From positions 1 to 37,576 of the forward strand of contig WTJS01000169.1 in the NCBI GenBank assembly GCA_011524735.1: a DNA stretch of 37,576 nucleotides, written 5' to 3'. The notes beneath the pieces were generated by a model. It saw only the letters and a list, made by a program, of their open reading frames with translations. It did not search any database and had not been told where the DNA came from. The position numbers and the translations under genes are program-made. Positions within the stretch are counted from its first letter, which is position 1; each line of letters starts with the position of its first letter. Of the stretch, positions 30,612 through 37,576 are shown piece by piece. The DNA is from Alphaproteobacteria bacterium. GTDB taxonomy: Bacteria > Pseudomonadota > Alphaproteobacteria > Puniceispirillales > Puniceispirillaceae.

Positions 30612-31406
30612 CTAGGTGACGGAGTAGGTTGCCACAAGTGAGCCCACCGTCATGGCCCAACCGTCAACCAGTACGAACAGCAGGAGCTTGAACGGAAGTG
30701 CCACCAGCATCGGCGACAGCATCATCATGCCAAGTGACATCAGAATGGACGCAATCACCATGTCGATAACAAGAAATGGCAGGAACAGCAGAAACCCAAT
30801 CTGGAAGGCCGTTTTGAGTTCTGAGGTGATGAATGCTGGCAGCAGCACATTCAAAGGAACAGCCTGCGCATCAGCATATGGCTCATCTCCAACCATTTCG
30901 GTGAACATCACAAGGTCATTGACCCGCGTATTCTGTACCAGAAACTCTTTCATCACGGCGGTGCCGTCAGCCAGGGCAACCTCAGCAGATAATTGCCCAT
31001 CCAGATAAGGTGCTAGCACAGTGTCATTCAAAGTGGTGAAGGTTGGCGCCATAATGAAAAAAGTCAGAAACAGCGCGATGGCCACAAGGACTTGGTTTGG
31101 TGGCGTCTGCTGAGTACCCATGGCCTGCCGCAGAATGGACAGAACAATTATGATACGCGTGAAGGATGTCATACCGAGGACAAGTGACGGTAGCAGAGTG
31201 AGGGCCGTCATCAGCGCCAAAATCTGCAGCGACAGTGAATAGGTGGAGCCGTTATCACCTTCATTCACATTAAAGGCGGGAATGCCGCCCACCTGCGCCG
31301 CTGCCGGCCAGGCAAACATAGTGACGACAAGCATGAATGCTCCAACGCTTATGGCGAAACGCGGCAAAGGCATATGAAATTCTCTTGGCATTTGAAAGTT
31401 CATCAT
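30612..31406 (-). CDS. fliP: Flagellar export-gate protein FliP
   Basis: A 264-residue protein. The cleavable N-terminal signal sequence (FAISVGAFMLVVTMFAWPAA), typical of FliP, is followed by LVLGMTSFTRIIIVLSILRQ and AMGTQQTPPNQVLVAIALFL, and later by FQIGFLLFLPFLVIDMVIAS and ILMSLGMMMLSP. Five subunits form the gate. ATG 31406 overlaps the fliO stop (ATGA). ATG 31373 is a possible shorter start just before the signal sequence. Confidence 0.96.
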   Translation of the reverse strand: MMNFQMPREFHMPLPRFAISVGAFMLVVTMFAWPAAAQVGGIPAFNVNEGDNGSTYSLSLQILALMTALTLLPSLVLGMTSFTRIIIVLSILRQAMGTQQTPPNQVLVAIALFLTFFIMAPTFTTLNDTVLAPYLDGQLSAEVALADGTAVMKEFLVQNTRVNDLVMFTEMVGDEPYADAQAVPLNVLLPAFITSELKTAFQIGFLLFLPFLVIDMVIASILMSLGMMMLSPMLVALPFKLLLFVLVDGWAMTVGSLVATYSVT

Positions 31407-31912
31407 TTGTCGAAACCCAAAGAAGGGTTGTTTCGACGAGCCTGAGCAATCGCTGCGGCAAAGGCTGATTTTGGTTTAGGTGCAGCAGCCTGTGCCTGGG
31501 GTGCTGGCTGGGGGGGTGCCGGCTTAGAGGCAGCTGGCTTTACAGCTGCCTTTCTGGCTCCGTGTTTTGTGCCATCTGAAATCTGATCCGAAGCTGTCGC
31601 CGATTTTTTATTACGCGAAGGTACAGCAACATCCTTCAATGTCGCTGGCGTGCCTTCTACAGGCTGGAAACTGGCCGCGTGACCTTTACCTGCGTGAACC
31701 AGAAAAGTACGACCGTCCACTTCGATAAGATGCAGCCGCTGCTGCGGACCAAGCGCAAGATCCTCGATATGCTGCATACGACGCGCAGGGTGAAGACGAC
31801 TGCTGATCCCACCGCGATAGCGCTTGATGACCCACATCAACACAAACAGCATCGTCAAAAACAGGATCGTAATGATGACCTGCTCGATTGAGATCGTTGG
31901 CTGGACTGGCAT
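31403..31912 (-). CDS. fliO: Flagellar biosynthesis protein FliO
   Basis: A 169-residue protein with one N-terminal membrane helix (QVIITILFLTMLFVLMWVI) and the FliO cytoplasmic domain (RMQHIEDLALGPQQRLHLIE, then VDGRTFLVHAG). The second half is a low-complexity Ala/Pro/Lys tail. I use ATG 31912 (MPVQPTISIEQV), which has GAGGAA in front. FliO helps assemble FliP. It overlaps fliP by 4 bp. A gap of 233 bp separates it from fliN, larger than elsewhere in this block. Confidence 0.9.
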   Translation of the reverse strand: MPVQPTISIEQVIITILFLTMLFVLMWVIKRYRGGISSRLHPARRMQHIEDLALGPQQRLHLIEVDGRTFLVHAGKGHAASFQPVEGTPATLKDVAVPSRNKKSATASDQISDGTKHGARKAAVKPAASKPAPPQPAPQAQAAAPKPKSAFAAAIAQARRNNPSLGFDK

Positions 31913-32145
31913 GGCTGCGTTCCTCACGGTTCTACACGCACCCGTTAAAGGCAAAGACCATGCCAAATGGCTCGATTACCTTCCTGATCGAGCTAACCAA
32001 TTGTAATAGAAGATTATTTTTTTATTTCAGAACAGCCAAGAGTTTATAGACCAGGCCCTGAGGCAAGCCAGTAAACGAAAAGCTGACAAAACCACTCTCG
32101 CAACCCTAACGTCTGTCAAAAAGCTGACATCGGATTTGGTCTCAG
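31913..32145. other. Gap between fliN and fliO
   Basis: This 233-bp stretch interrupts the otherwise tight flagellar block and has no convincing gene. An A/T-rich part (about 32005-32030) and a pyrimidine/purine-skewed stretch lie in it. It may carry an internal promoter for fliOPQR-flhB. I looked for a leftward sigma-54 site here and found none with correct GG-N10-GC spacing. Confidence 0.4.
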
Positions 32146-32466
32146 TTAGATGGACTCCATGCGGGCAGCAGGATCAACAATCTCGGTGAAACGAATCCCA
32201 AACCTCTCACCCACCATGACGACTTCGCCCTTGGCAATCATGGTACCGTTGGCCAAGATATCCAGCGGGTCACCTGCTAGCCGGTCGAGTTCAATAACCG
32301 AACCTTCATTCAAGCGCAGAAGGTCACGGATTTTGATTTCCGCCTTGCCGACCTCAACCGTCAGCTGAACGTCAATATTTTCAAGCAGGCGCATATTTTC
32401 TGCGCTCACACGCTCTGCAACCGCAGGATCCATGGTGGCTTCTGCCACTTCGGTTTCATCAGACAT
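32146..32466 (-). CDS. fliN: Flagellar motor switch protein FliN
   Basis: A 106-residue switch protein. The SpoA domain fills the C-terminal 75 residues (NIDVQLTVEVGKAEIKIRDL, VIELDRLAGDPLDILANG and IAKGEVVMVGERFGIRFTEI). It sits at the bottom of the cytoplasmic C-ring and docks the export ATPase complex through FliH. I start at ATG 32466, with AGGA upstream; seven extra codons are possible. It follows fliM by 53 bp. Confidence 0.95.
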   Translation of the reverse strand: MSDETEVAEATMDPAVAERVSAENMRLLENIDVQLTVEVGKAEIKIRDLLRLNEGSVIELDRLAGDPLDILANGTMIAKGEVVMVGERFGIRFTEIVDPAARMESI

Positions 32467-32519
32467 GGGTTTATCCTTTCTCCTCACACACCGGCTTGGT
32501 CTTGCCGACAGATACGGCC

Positions 32520-33485
32520 CTAGCGCAGGCGTGATTTGAGGTTGATTGCGGCATTGCCGCCAACCTCTCCAAGATCGCCCAAAAAGGCGTCTTCCGTTTC
32601 AATGCTTATTTCCACCCCTTCACCAATGACGATTGGGAAAGTATCGCCAACCTGCATATTGATCAGCTTGTACATGGATACAGTCGGACTGCTCAGACGT
32701 GCAGCAACGCTCAGGGGGATGTTCAGAACAGCACGTTCCATTTTCTCACGCCAGGTGTGATCGTCTTCTGAAACGTCCGCCTGCAGACGCGAGCGCAACT
32801 GAGCAGCAATCGGCTTCAGGGTTTGCAGCGGGTAAATAATATCGAAGCTGGCAGCGTCTGTATCAGGAAGCTGTACAACGAATGAGCAGATGATAACCAG
32901 CTCGGCCCCATCGACGAAGGATGCAAACTGCGGGTTAATTTCTCTGTTCTGATGAGACACATTTATGGGCATCAGATCGCGCCAGGCAACCTGGAGAGTC
33001 TCATTGAGACCGTCCGTGACCAATTCGATAATGCGTTCTTCGGTGGCTGTAAATTCGGTCTTCTTTGACGGCAGGGCCGCTATCTTGCCGCCGTAATAGC
33101 TGTTGGTCAGTACCGAAATAAAGCTTGGTGTCAGCACAGTCAGAAGATTGCCACGGAGTTCTTCAATACGGCTGATATTGAGGCTCATGAAATTTTCGAT
33201 GCCTGCCGTGTATTCGTCGAATGTTTTTACCTCTGGCGGAAAAGACGAAATACGGGGCTGAATACGCAGCATCGGCAGAAAGACCGAGCGAGCAAGACGC
33301 GCAAAACGTTCGTTGATGATCCGCAGCGCGTGATAGTCACCAAGAAGTGACAGGTCGTCAGAGCCAAACTGGAACGGACGAACATCTTCACCATCCATGA
33401 TAGCCGAAGGCGCACCGGACTCGCTACCGAGACCTTCGATCAGAGCGTTGACTTCATCACTGCTGAGTTTGCGCGTCGATGCCAC
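32520..33485 (-). CDS. fliM: Flagellar motor switch protein FliM
   Basis: A 321-residue C-ring protein. The N-terminal phospho-CheY-binding motif is present as LSSDEVNALIEGL. The middle CheC-like domain contains YHALRIINERFARL, ENFMSLNISRIEEL and YGGKIAALPS. The C-terminal SpoA domain follows (LNIPLSVAARLSSPTVSMYK, MQVGDTFPIVIGEGVEISIE). It sets rotation direction. The start at 33485 is 34 bp after fliL. Confidence 0.95.
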   Translation of the reverse strand: MASTRKLSSDEVNALIEGLGSESGAPSAIMDGEDVRPFQFGSDDLSLLGDYHALRIINERFARLARSVFLPMLRIQPRISSFPPEVKTFDEYTAGIENFMSLNISRIEELRGNLLTVLTPSFISVLTNSYYGGKIAALPSKKTEFTATEERIIELVTDGLNETLQVAWRDLMPINVSHQNREINPQFASFVDGAELVIICSFVVQLPDTDAASFDIIYPLQTLKPIAAQLRSRLQADVSEDDHTWREKMERAVLNIPLSVAARLSSPTVSMYKLINMQVGDTFPIVIGEGVEISIETEDAFLGDLGEVGGNAAINLKSRLR

Positions 33486-33519
33486 CTTAATACCTCAGTC
33501 GCTACGTTCCTTGCCCTGC

Positions 33520-34098
33520 TTACTGCAAGACAAAGGATGTGAAATGAACTTCCTCGATGCCACCAAAATTCTCCAGTGCCTCGAGCTTGGTATTGATAAC
33601 GTCTCGGAGCGCATTTGCCAGCCGCAAGCGCCCTTCAGCACCCTTCACATCATCTTCTGAGAAGTCGCTGATTGCGCCAAGGATGACCGAGCGAAGGGCC
33701 AACTGGTGTGACTCCACATTCATCATGACGGTATCGTCATATTGTGTCGATAGCCCAACGCCAACCTGCAGCATCTTGCGAGACCCATTCAGATTGGTCG
33801 TAAAGGTGCCAGGAAACTCGTGGTAGATGGTCTCGAACACTTCATCAGCCGGCGTGTCTTTGGTCTGTTTCGCCATGGCAGTGGCATTGTCAGCCTCTGC
33901 TTCCGCAGCCTCACGTTCCTGCATCTTACGTTCAATAATCTCTTCGATTTGTTCAGACGGATCCGGCTGGGACGAACCAAAGATGAAGTAACCAGCACCA
34001 AGTCCGATCACAATCATCAGCAGCCCACCGCCTCCAAAAATCAGCAGCTTCTTGATCAGGCCGCCACCTGCATTCTGTTCTGCATCATTTTCAGCCAT
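33520..34098 (-). CDS. fliL: Flagellar basal-body-associated protein FliL
   Basis: A 192-residue inner-membrane protein with one helix (LLIFGGGGLLMIVIGLGAGY), an acidic helical linker (EIIERKMQEREAAEAEADNA) and the stomatin-like periplasmic domain (FETIYHEFPGTFTTNLNG, MLQVGVGLSTQYDDTVM, LRLANALRDVINTKLE). FliL rings surround the stator plug and raise torque, so it would work with PomA/PomB in this window. It is 116 bp after fliK and precedes fliM. Confidence 0.95.
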   Translation of the reverse strand: MAENDAEQNAGGGLIKKLLIFGGGGLLMIVIGLGAGYFIFGSSQPDPSEQIEEIIERKMQEREAAEAEADNATAMAKQTKDTPADEVFETIYHEFPGTFTTNLNGSRKMLQVGVGLSTQYDDTVMMNVESHQLALRSVILGAISDFSEDDVKGAEGRLRLANALRDVINTKLEALENFGGIEEVHFTSFVLQ

Positions 34099-34214
34099 GA
34101 CTTACATCCTCTTTCAAATCACTCTGCGCAGGTGGTTCATTCTGTGCTTCGCAAGACCGTATTCAGCTCCTGAAAGAGCAGAAACCAAAATCGGGTGCGG
34201 TTCTAATGCATTGT

Positions 34215-35945
34215 TTATGCCAAAATACTCAAAACAGCGGTTTCGCCACTACGCAACTGGGTGTCGGCTAGCTGCTCATCTGAGACTTTCTGATCCATAT
34301 TATGAGCAAAGCTCTGCTCACCGCTACCGCTTTTGCCATTCTGATCCGCCGAAGTCTGCCCGTCACGCCCAGAGCCCATATCGCTAGACGGCCCACCACC
34401 GGTCAGATCGACAGCCGTCTGGAAGCTGGCAAGTCGCAGACCAGATGTTTCCAGCATTGCATTCAGCTGACCTCGAGCCTGCCCCAACCGATGCGCCGCT
34501 TCGACTGTTTCTGCTGCAACACGGATTGCCGCGCGGCCATTCCGCAGACCAAGCTCAACGTTCAGGCGGCCAAGATGGCGTGGCTCAAGGATAATGCGAA
34601 TGGTCTGAACACCCGACCGTAGGTCAGACTCTAGCCTCCGTACCATTGTTTCTGGCCAACCCGACTGGCTCATATTCAGGCGATGGGATAAGACCCGGTT
34701 TGACGCGTCACCTCCGGCGTCTAAGCTCGTTTGGCTGGAAAAACCCTGTGAGCCGGATTGTGAACCATTCTGACCACTCTGTTGGGCATTGTTCATGCCC
34801 ACAGACTGACCAACAGCGGCACCCTGATTATGCGAAGAATTACCACCAGATGCCGCGGCTGGTGGCTCAAGAGCGGCACCAGAGACGCGAAGCGCCTCAC
34901 CGGGCATGTCAGGAGTACGACCAGCACCCTGAAGAAAATTTCTGCTTGTCTCATTTGCACCAGCCTGAGCTGGGCGTCCTTCAAAGCTGTCTTTTAAAGT
35001 CGTAGAGACGATTTCAGCATCTGCCTGACCGGATCGATTGGTGGCAACAGACAAGACGTCACGCTTCTTCACAGGCAAGCCGTCCGGAGACAGGACTGAA
35101 CCATCAGAAGTTGAGGGCATTCCCGCGGCCACCTGCGGCATCCCATTCAAAGCCTCGGCATTTGGCACCATTGGCATCGGACCTATGAAACTAGAATGAG
35201 TCGGCGCGTAGCTTGCCAGTGGCATTGGCCCAACCGTTGCCACAGTGATTGGCGTTAACTGCACCATCGGCATAGGGCCTACGAAGTTAGATGATGGCGC
35301 ATGTAGAACCGCGTTACGTCCAGATGGCACGCGATGCACAGGCTGGCCTACCGACAGACCAGCAGCAACATCTGAAGCAGATTGTCTATGCTGCATCAGT
35401 GCCAGCGCCTGGGAAATAACGTCTGCGGCACTTAAGACTCGTTCAGAAGCTTCCCTCCCACCATCAACAAGCAAGGCGGTGGCCAGCTCACCCTGATCTG
35501 GCATTCCAGGATCAGTGGCAACATCAACAACTTCCAATGTCATCGGAACATTTTCGCCAACAATCTGAGAGGCCACCATCAGTAACCTTGTCAACCGATC
35601 GCCACTTTCTTGAGGCGCGTCAGTGAGAAAGGCCATGACCTCTTCATCTGAAAGGCGAGGATCACCACCATTGAAGTCGACATGAGCAGCGGCATCCGAT
35701 GGATTGATCGCAGCCGGGCTCGCCATGAATTCTGCTGTTGGCGTCAGACTGGTAGCTGCCTCATCGGCAACGTCTAACGCATGTTTCGAATTGGCTTGAT
35801 CGGGGCGTTCAAGATCGGGGCGTACAAGATCAAACAGACTTGCAAACAGGGCCAGAGCCTCAGCATCCCCACTTGTAGGCGCAGAGGCATCCAGAGTATG
35901 GCCGGTTGCCATCCCGCTTTGTTTTATTGCTTCGAAATTGCCCAT
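34215..35945 (-). CDS. fliK: Flagellar hook-length control protein FliK
   Basis: A 576-residue secreted molecular ruler. The N-terminal two thirds is low-complexity and variable. The C-terminal Flg_hook domain is clear at about 420-520 (MVRRLESDLRSGVQTIRIIL, EPRHLGRLNVELGLRNGRAA, and LGQARGQLNAMLETSGLRLA). On export it signals FlhB to change substrate class. I prefer ATG 35945 over TTG 35954. A Gly/Ser/Gln-rich stretch and a repeated GPMPM element lie in the middle. It lies between fliJ and fliL. Confidence 0.9.
   Translation of the reverse strand: MGNFEAIKQSGMATGHTLDASAPTSGDAEALALFASLFDLVRPDLERPDQANSKHALDVADEAATSLTPTAEFMASPAAINPSDAAAHVDFNGGDPRLSDEEVMAFLTDAPQESGDRLTRLLMVASQIVGENVPMTLEVVDVATDPGMPDQGELATALLVDGGREASERVLSAADVISQALALMQHRQSASDVAAGLSVGQPVHRVPSGRNAVLHAPSSNFVGPMPMVQLTPITVATVGPMPLASYAPTHSSFIGPMPMVPNAEALNGMPQVAAGMPSTSDGSVLSPDGLPVKKRDVLSVATNRSGQADAEIVSTTLKDSFEGRPAQAGANETSRNFLQGAGRTPDMPGEALRVSGAALEPPAAASGGNSSHNQGAAVGQSVGMNNAQQSGQNGSQSGSQGFSSQTSLDAGGDASNRVLSHRLNMSQSGWPETMVRRLESDLRSGVQTIRIILEPRHLGRLNVELGLRNGRAAIRVAAETVEAAHRLGQARGQLNAMLETSGLRLASFQTAVDLTGGGPSSDMGSGRDGQTSADQNGKSGSGEQSFAHNMDQKVSDEQLADTQLRSGETAVLSILA
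35166..35294 (-). repeat. Repeated GPMP(M/L) element within fliK
   Basis: The encoded protein has three near copies of a short element: SNFVGPMPMV, TVGPMPLA and SFIGPMPMV, spaced about 15-20 residues apart. The DNA is also partly repeated (for example ACCATCGGCATAGGGCCTAC against ACCATTGGCATCGGACCTAT). It lies in the ruler part of FliK, so copy number could alter length. Confidence 0.75.
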
Positions 35946-36083
35946 ATTTTCCAACCGATCCAGCAGCTTCGCTACGATGCAGTTCTGAGCGGCAGGACCC
36001 AGAGCGCAGCGACAAACCTAATTCAACCCTGAAAGCTGCAAGATTAATGCCAATTGGCGGCCTCCAGAACGGAGGGTACTTGG

Positions 36084-36512
36084 TCAGGCAGGCAACGGAC
36101 GCCGCGGCGGCATGGCAGCTTCTGCCCTGTCTTCAATGCGCTGCTGTTCAGCGCGATCAAAGTCAATGCTCTTTTCCACAGCCCGACTATGTTGATGGCG
36201 AGTGGCTGCAGCATCGCGACGCTGGGCAGTAACCTCTTCTGTCAGAAACTCGGCGCGGTTGGAAATCGTCTTCAGTTGCTCCTGCACCTGATTGCCATAC
36301 CAACTCGCTGAACGCAGATGCCTGATTGTGGTCTCACCAACAGGCACATTCATGGTTTCCGCCATGTCCGCAAGCTGATCTCGGACGGTGGTGGTACGAT
36401 CAAGTTCATCCTGCAGCGTTTTCACGGCTTGAGCCTTCTTTGCAAGCGCCACCTTTTGTTTCAGCGCCAAACGATGGAAAACACTCCGGCCCTTTTTGGA
36501 TCCATTTGCCAT
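36084..36512 (-). CDS. fliJ: Flagellar export chaperone/stalk protein FliJ-like
   Basis: A 142-residue, highly charged, almost wholly helical coiled-coil protein (VFHRLALKQKVALAKKAQAV, LQDELDRTTTVRDQLADMAE, LTEEVTAQRRDAAATR). FliJ is a two-helix stalk inside the FliI hexamer. Assignment rests on fold, size and its place 4 bp after fliI and before fliK, since FliJ sequences are poorly conserved. GTC/Pro-rich end residues are unremarkable. Confidence 0.82.
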   Translation of the reverse strand: MANGSKKGRSVFHRLALKQKVALAKKAQAVKTLQDELDRTTTVRDQLADMAETMNVPVGETTIRHLRSASWYGNQVQEQLKTISNRAEFLTEEVTAQRRDAAATRHQHSRAVEKSIDFDRAEQQRIEDRAEAAMPPRRPLPA

Positions 36513-36516
36513 CTAT

Positions 36517-37576
36517 CTAGACACCCATCAACGACACAAGTGCATTTCGGCTGGCACCAAACTCAGACTTGTCGTCCTCAAGTTGACGGATGATTTCCAT
36601 TAGCTGTGGCCAGAGATTAACCGCAAGGTCCAGTTCAGGATCCTGTCCAGGTGCATACCCCCCCATCAGGATTAGATCTCTGTTTTCCATATAGAGGGCG
36701 ACCAGTTTCCGAAACTTGCGCGCTGCTTCGGATTGTTTGCCATCGACAATGTCATTCATAACCCGGCTCACCGAAGCTGGCACGTCTATGGCCGGGTAGA
36801 TTCCCATCTGAGTCTGCTGGCGCGACAACAGTATATGGCCGTCAAGAATGGCTCGCGCAGTGTCCACAACTGGATCGTTGGCATCGTCACCGTCGGCCAG
36901 AACCGTATATATTGAGGTGATGGTGCCCTGCCCCGCTGCCCCGCTGCCGGTGCGTTCAATCAGGCGCGGAATCATCGACACGACTGAGGGTGGATAGCCC
37001 TTTGAAGTTGGCTGCTCCCCAAGCGCAAGGCCGATCTCACGGCGGGCGTGCGCTACGCGTGTCAGAGAATCCATGATCAACAAGACATCTTTGCCCTGAT
37101 CACGATAGAATTCGGCAATGGCCGTCGCTCGTTCGGCACCACGAATCCGCAGCAACGGCGATCGGTCAGCTGGAACTGCTACAATGGTGGTGCGCGTCTT
37201 TGCATCACCGACAAAGACCTTATTCACGAAATCGCCAACTTCACGACCTCGCTCACCAATCATGCCGACCACAACAACATCAGCTGTTGTGTAGCGGCTC
37301 ATCATGCCAAGCAGGACAGATTTACCGACACCTGAGCCGGCAATAATGCCAATACGCTGACCACGGCCAACTGTCAGAAGAGCGTTGATTGCCCGCACAC
37401 CAACATCGAGCGGCTTGTCGACCGGCTTTCGAGAAAGTGGATTGATTTCGCGTCCCATGAGAGGCCAGCGGTGATCCAAACGAATGGCTCCGCCACCGTC
37501 AATTGGTTGACCCAAAGCATCCGTAACACGGCCCAGAAGCCCATCCCCAACGGGAACCAGCGCACCATCATCAGCA
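36517..37576 (-). CDS. fliI: Flagellum-specific ATPase FliI (partial, N-terminus beyond the right edge)
   Basis: The frame is open to the right edge, giving 352 residues of a protein usually about 440 long; the missing part is the N-terminal beta-barrel. The visible start continues VPVGDGLLGRVTDALGQPID, which is internal FliI sequence, so the TTG at 37515 is not a start. Walker A is AGSGVGKS, Walker B lies in DVLLIMDSLTRVAHARREIG, and GLALGEQPTSKGYPPSV is the F1-beta-like signature. FliI powers delivery of export substrates to FlhA/FlhB. It leads the flagellar block visible here. Confidence 0.97.
   Translation of the reverse strand, partial: ADDGALVPVGDGLLGRVTDALGQPIDGGGAIRLDHRWPLMGREINPLSRKPVDKPLDVGVRAINALLTVGRGQRIGIIAGSGVGKSVLLGMMSRYTTADVVVVGMIGERGREVGDFVNKVFVGDAKTRTTIVAVPADRSPLLRIRGAERATAIAEFYRDQGKDVLLIMDSLTRVAHARREIGLALGEQPTSKGYPPSVVSMIPRLIERTGSGAAGQGTITSIYTVLADGDDANDPVVDTARAILDGHILLSRQQTQMGIYPAIDVPASVSRVMNDIVDGKQSEAARKFRKLVALYMENRDLILMGGYAPGQDPELDLAVNLWPQLMEIIRQLEDDKSEFGASRNALVSLMGV

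Noticed and set aside
31913-32145. Possible leftward sigma-54 promoter for fliOPQR-flhB
   Set aside because: TTGC-like pieces occur, but none has a GG at the correct ten-base spacing.
37513-37515. TTG at 37515 as the start of the FliI-like protein
   Set aside because: The frame continues to the window edge with clear FliI sequence (VPVGDGLLGRVTDAL), so the gene is simply cut by the edge.
1-37576. CRISPR arrays, prophage, insertion sequences, tRNA or rRNA genes
   Set aside because: I looked for regularly spaced repeats, transposase or integrase motifs and tRNA-like ends and saw none that could be supported.

Overview
The window looks like chromosomal DNA of a free-living marine alphaproteobacterium. 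The evidence is a DMSP-demethylase (DmdA) homologue, a Na+-type (PomA/PomB-like) flagellar stator, an Alph_Pro_TM (TIGR02186) protein beside a TauE-type exporter, and a perfect CtrA-type box TTAA-N7-TTAA upstream of rpoN. The SAR116/Puniceispirillum group would fit, but that placement is inference from gene content. I saw no rRNA, tRNA, CRISPR array, insertion sequence or prophage gene.

Left part (1-5.5 kb): the tail of an unrecognised gene, then a 379-bp stretch without a convincing gene that carries three tandem 17-bp repeats. Next comes a plus-strand sulfur/stress cassette: a cysteine-free ArsR regulator, a TauE/SafE anion exporter, an Alph_Pro_TM protein, a UspA protein and an exported cyclophilin. 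A RarD-like permease (minus strand) and a cold-shock protein follow.

Metabolic part (5.5-13.7 kb): dmdA, L-threonine aldolase and a ferredoxin-reductase-like flavoprotein on the minus strand, with an aldehyde dehydrogenase divergent from them. A second minus-strand set holds a glutathione S-transferase, a HAD hydrolase and a DOPA-4,5-dioxygenase-like protein. It diverges from a LysR regulator across a perfect 9-bp inverted repeat.

Envelope and signalling part (13.7-22.5 kb): three bactofilin genes in a row face a divergent pair encoding a small membrane protein and an M23 peptidase. The two transcription units share an intergenic region with a long imperfect inverted repeat. Then come a lipoprotein, a small unknown, a voltage-gated K+ channel, two stand-alone cyclic-nucleotide-binding-like proteins, a 62-residue unknown, rpoN (sigma-54), a two-helix membrane protein and an exported DUF1566-like protein.

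Motility part (22.6-37.6 kb): pomA-pomB on the plus strand behind an excellent sigma-54 -24/-12 promoter, then chrA. A long minus-strand flagellar block is transcribed in the order fliI (running off the window), fliJ, fliK, fliL, fliM, fliN, fliO, fliP, fliQ, fliR, flhB. It continues without a break, through 4-11-bp overlaps, into three small uncharacterised genes (two-helix membrane protein, four-cysteine protein, coiled-coil membrane protein), followed after 63 bp by a PDZ-like membrane protein.

The most interesting unexplained items are this unnamed tail of the flagellar operon, the bactofilin triplet with its M23 partner, the K+ channel beside two detached nucleotide-sensor-like proteins, and the CtrA box and sigma-54 promoter that suggest a CtrA to RpoN to stator hierarchy.
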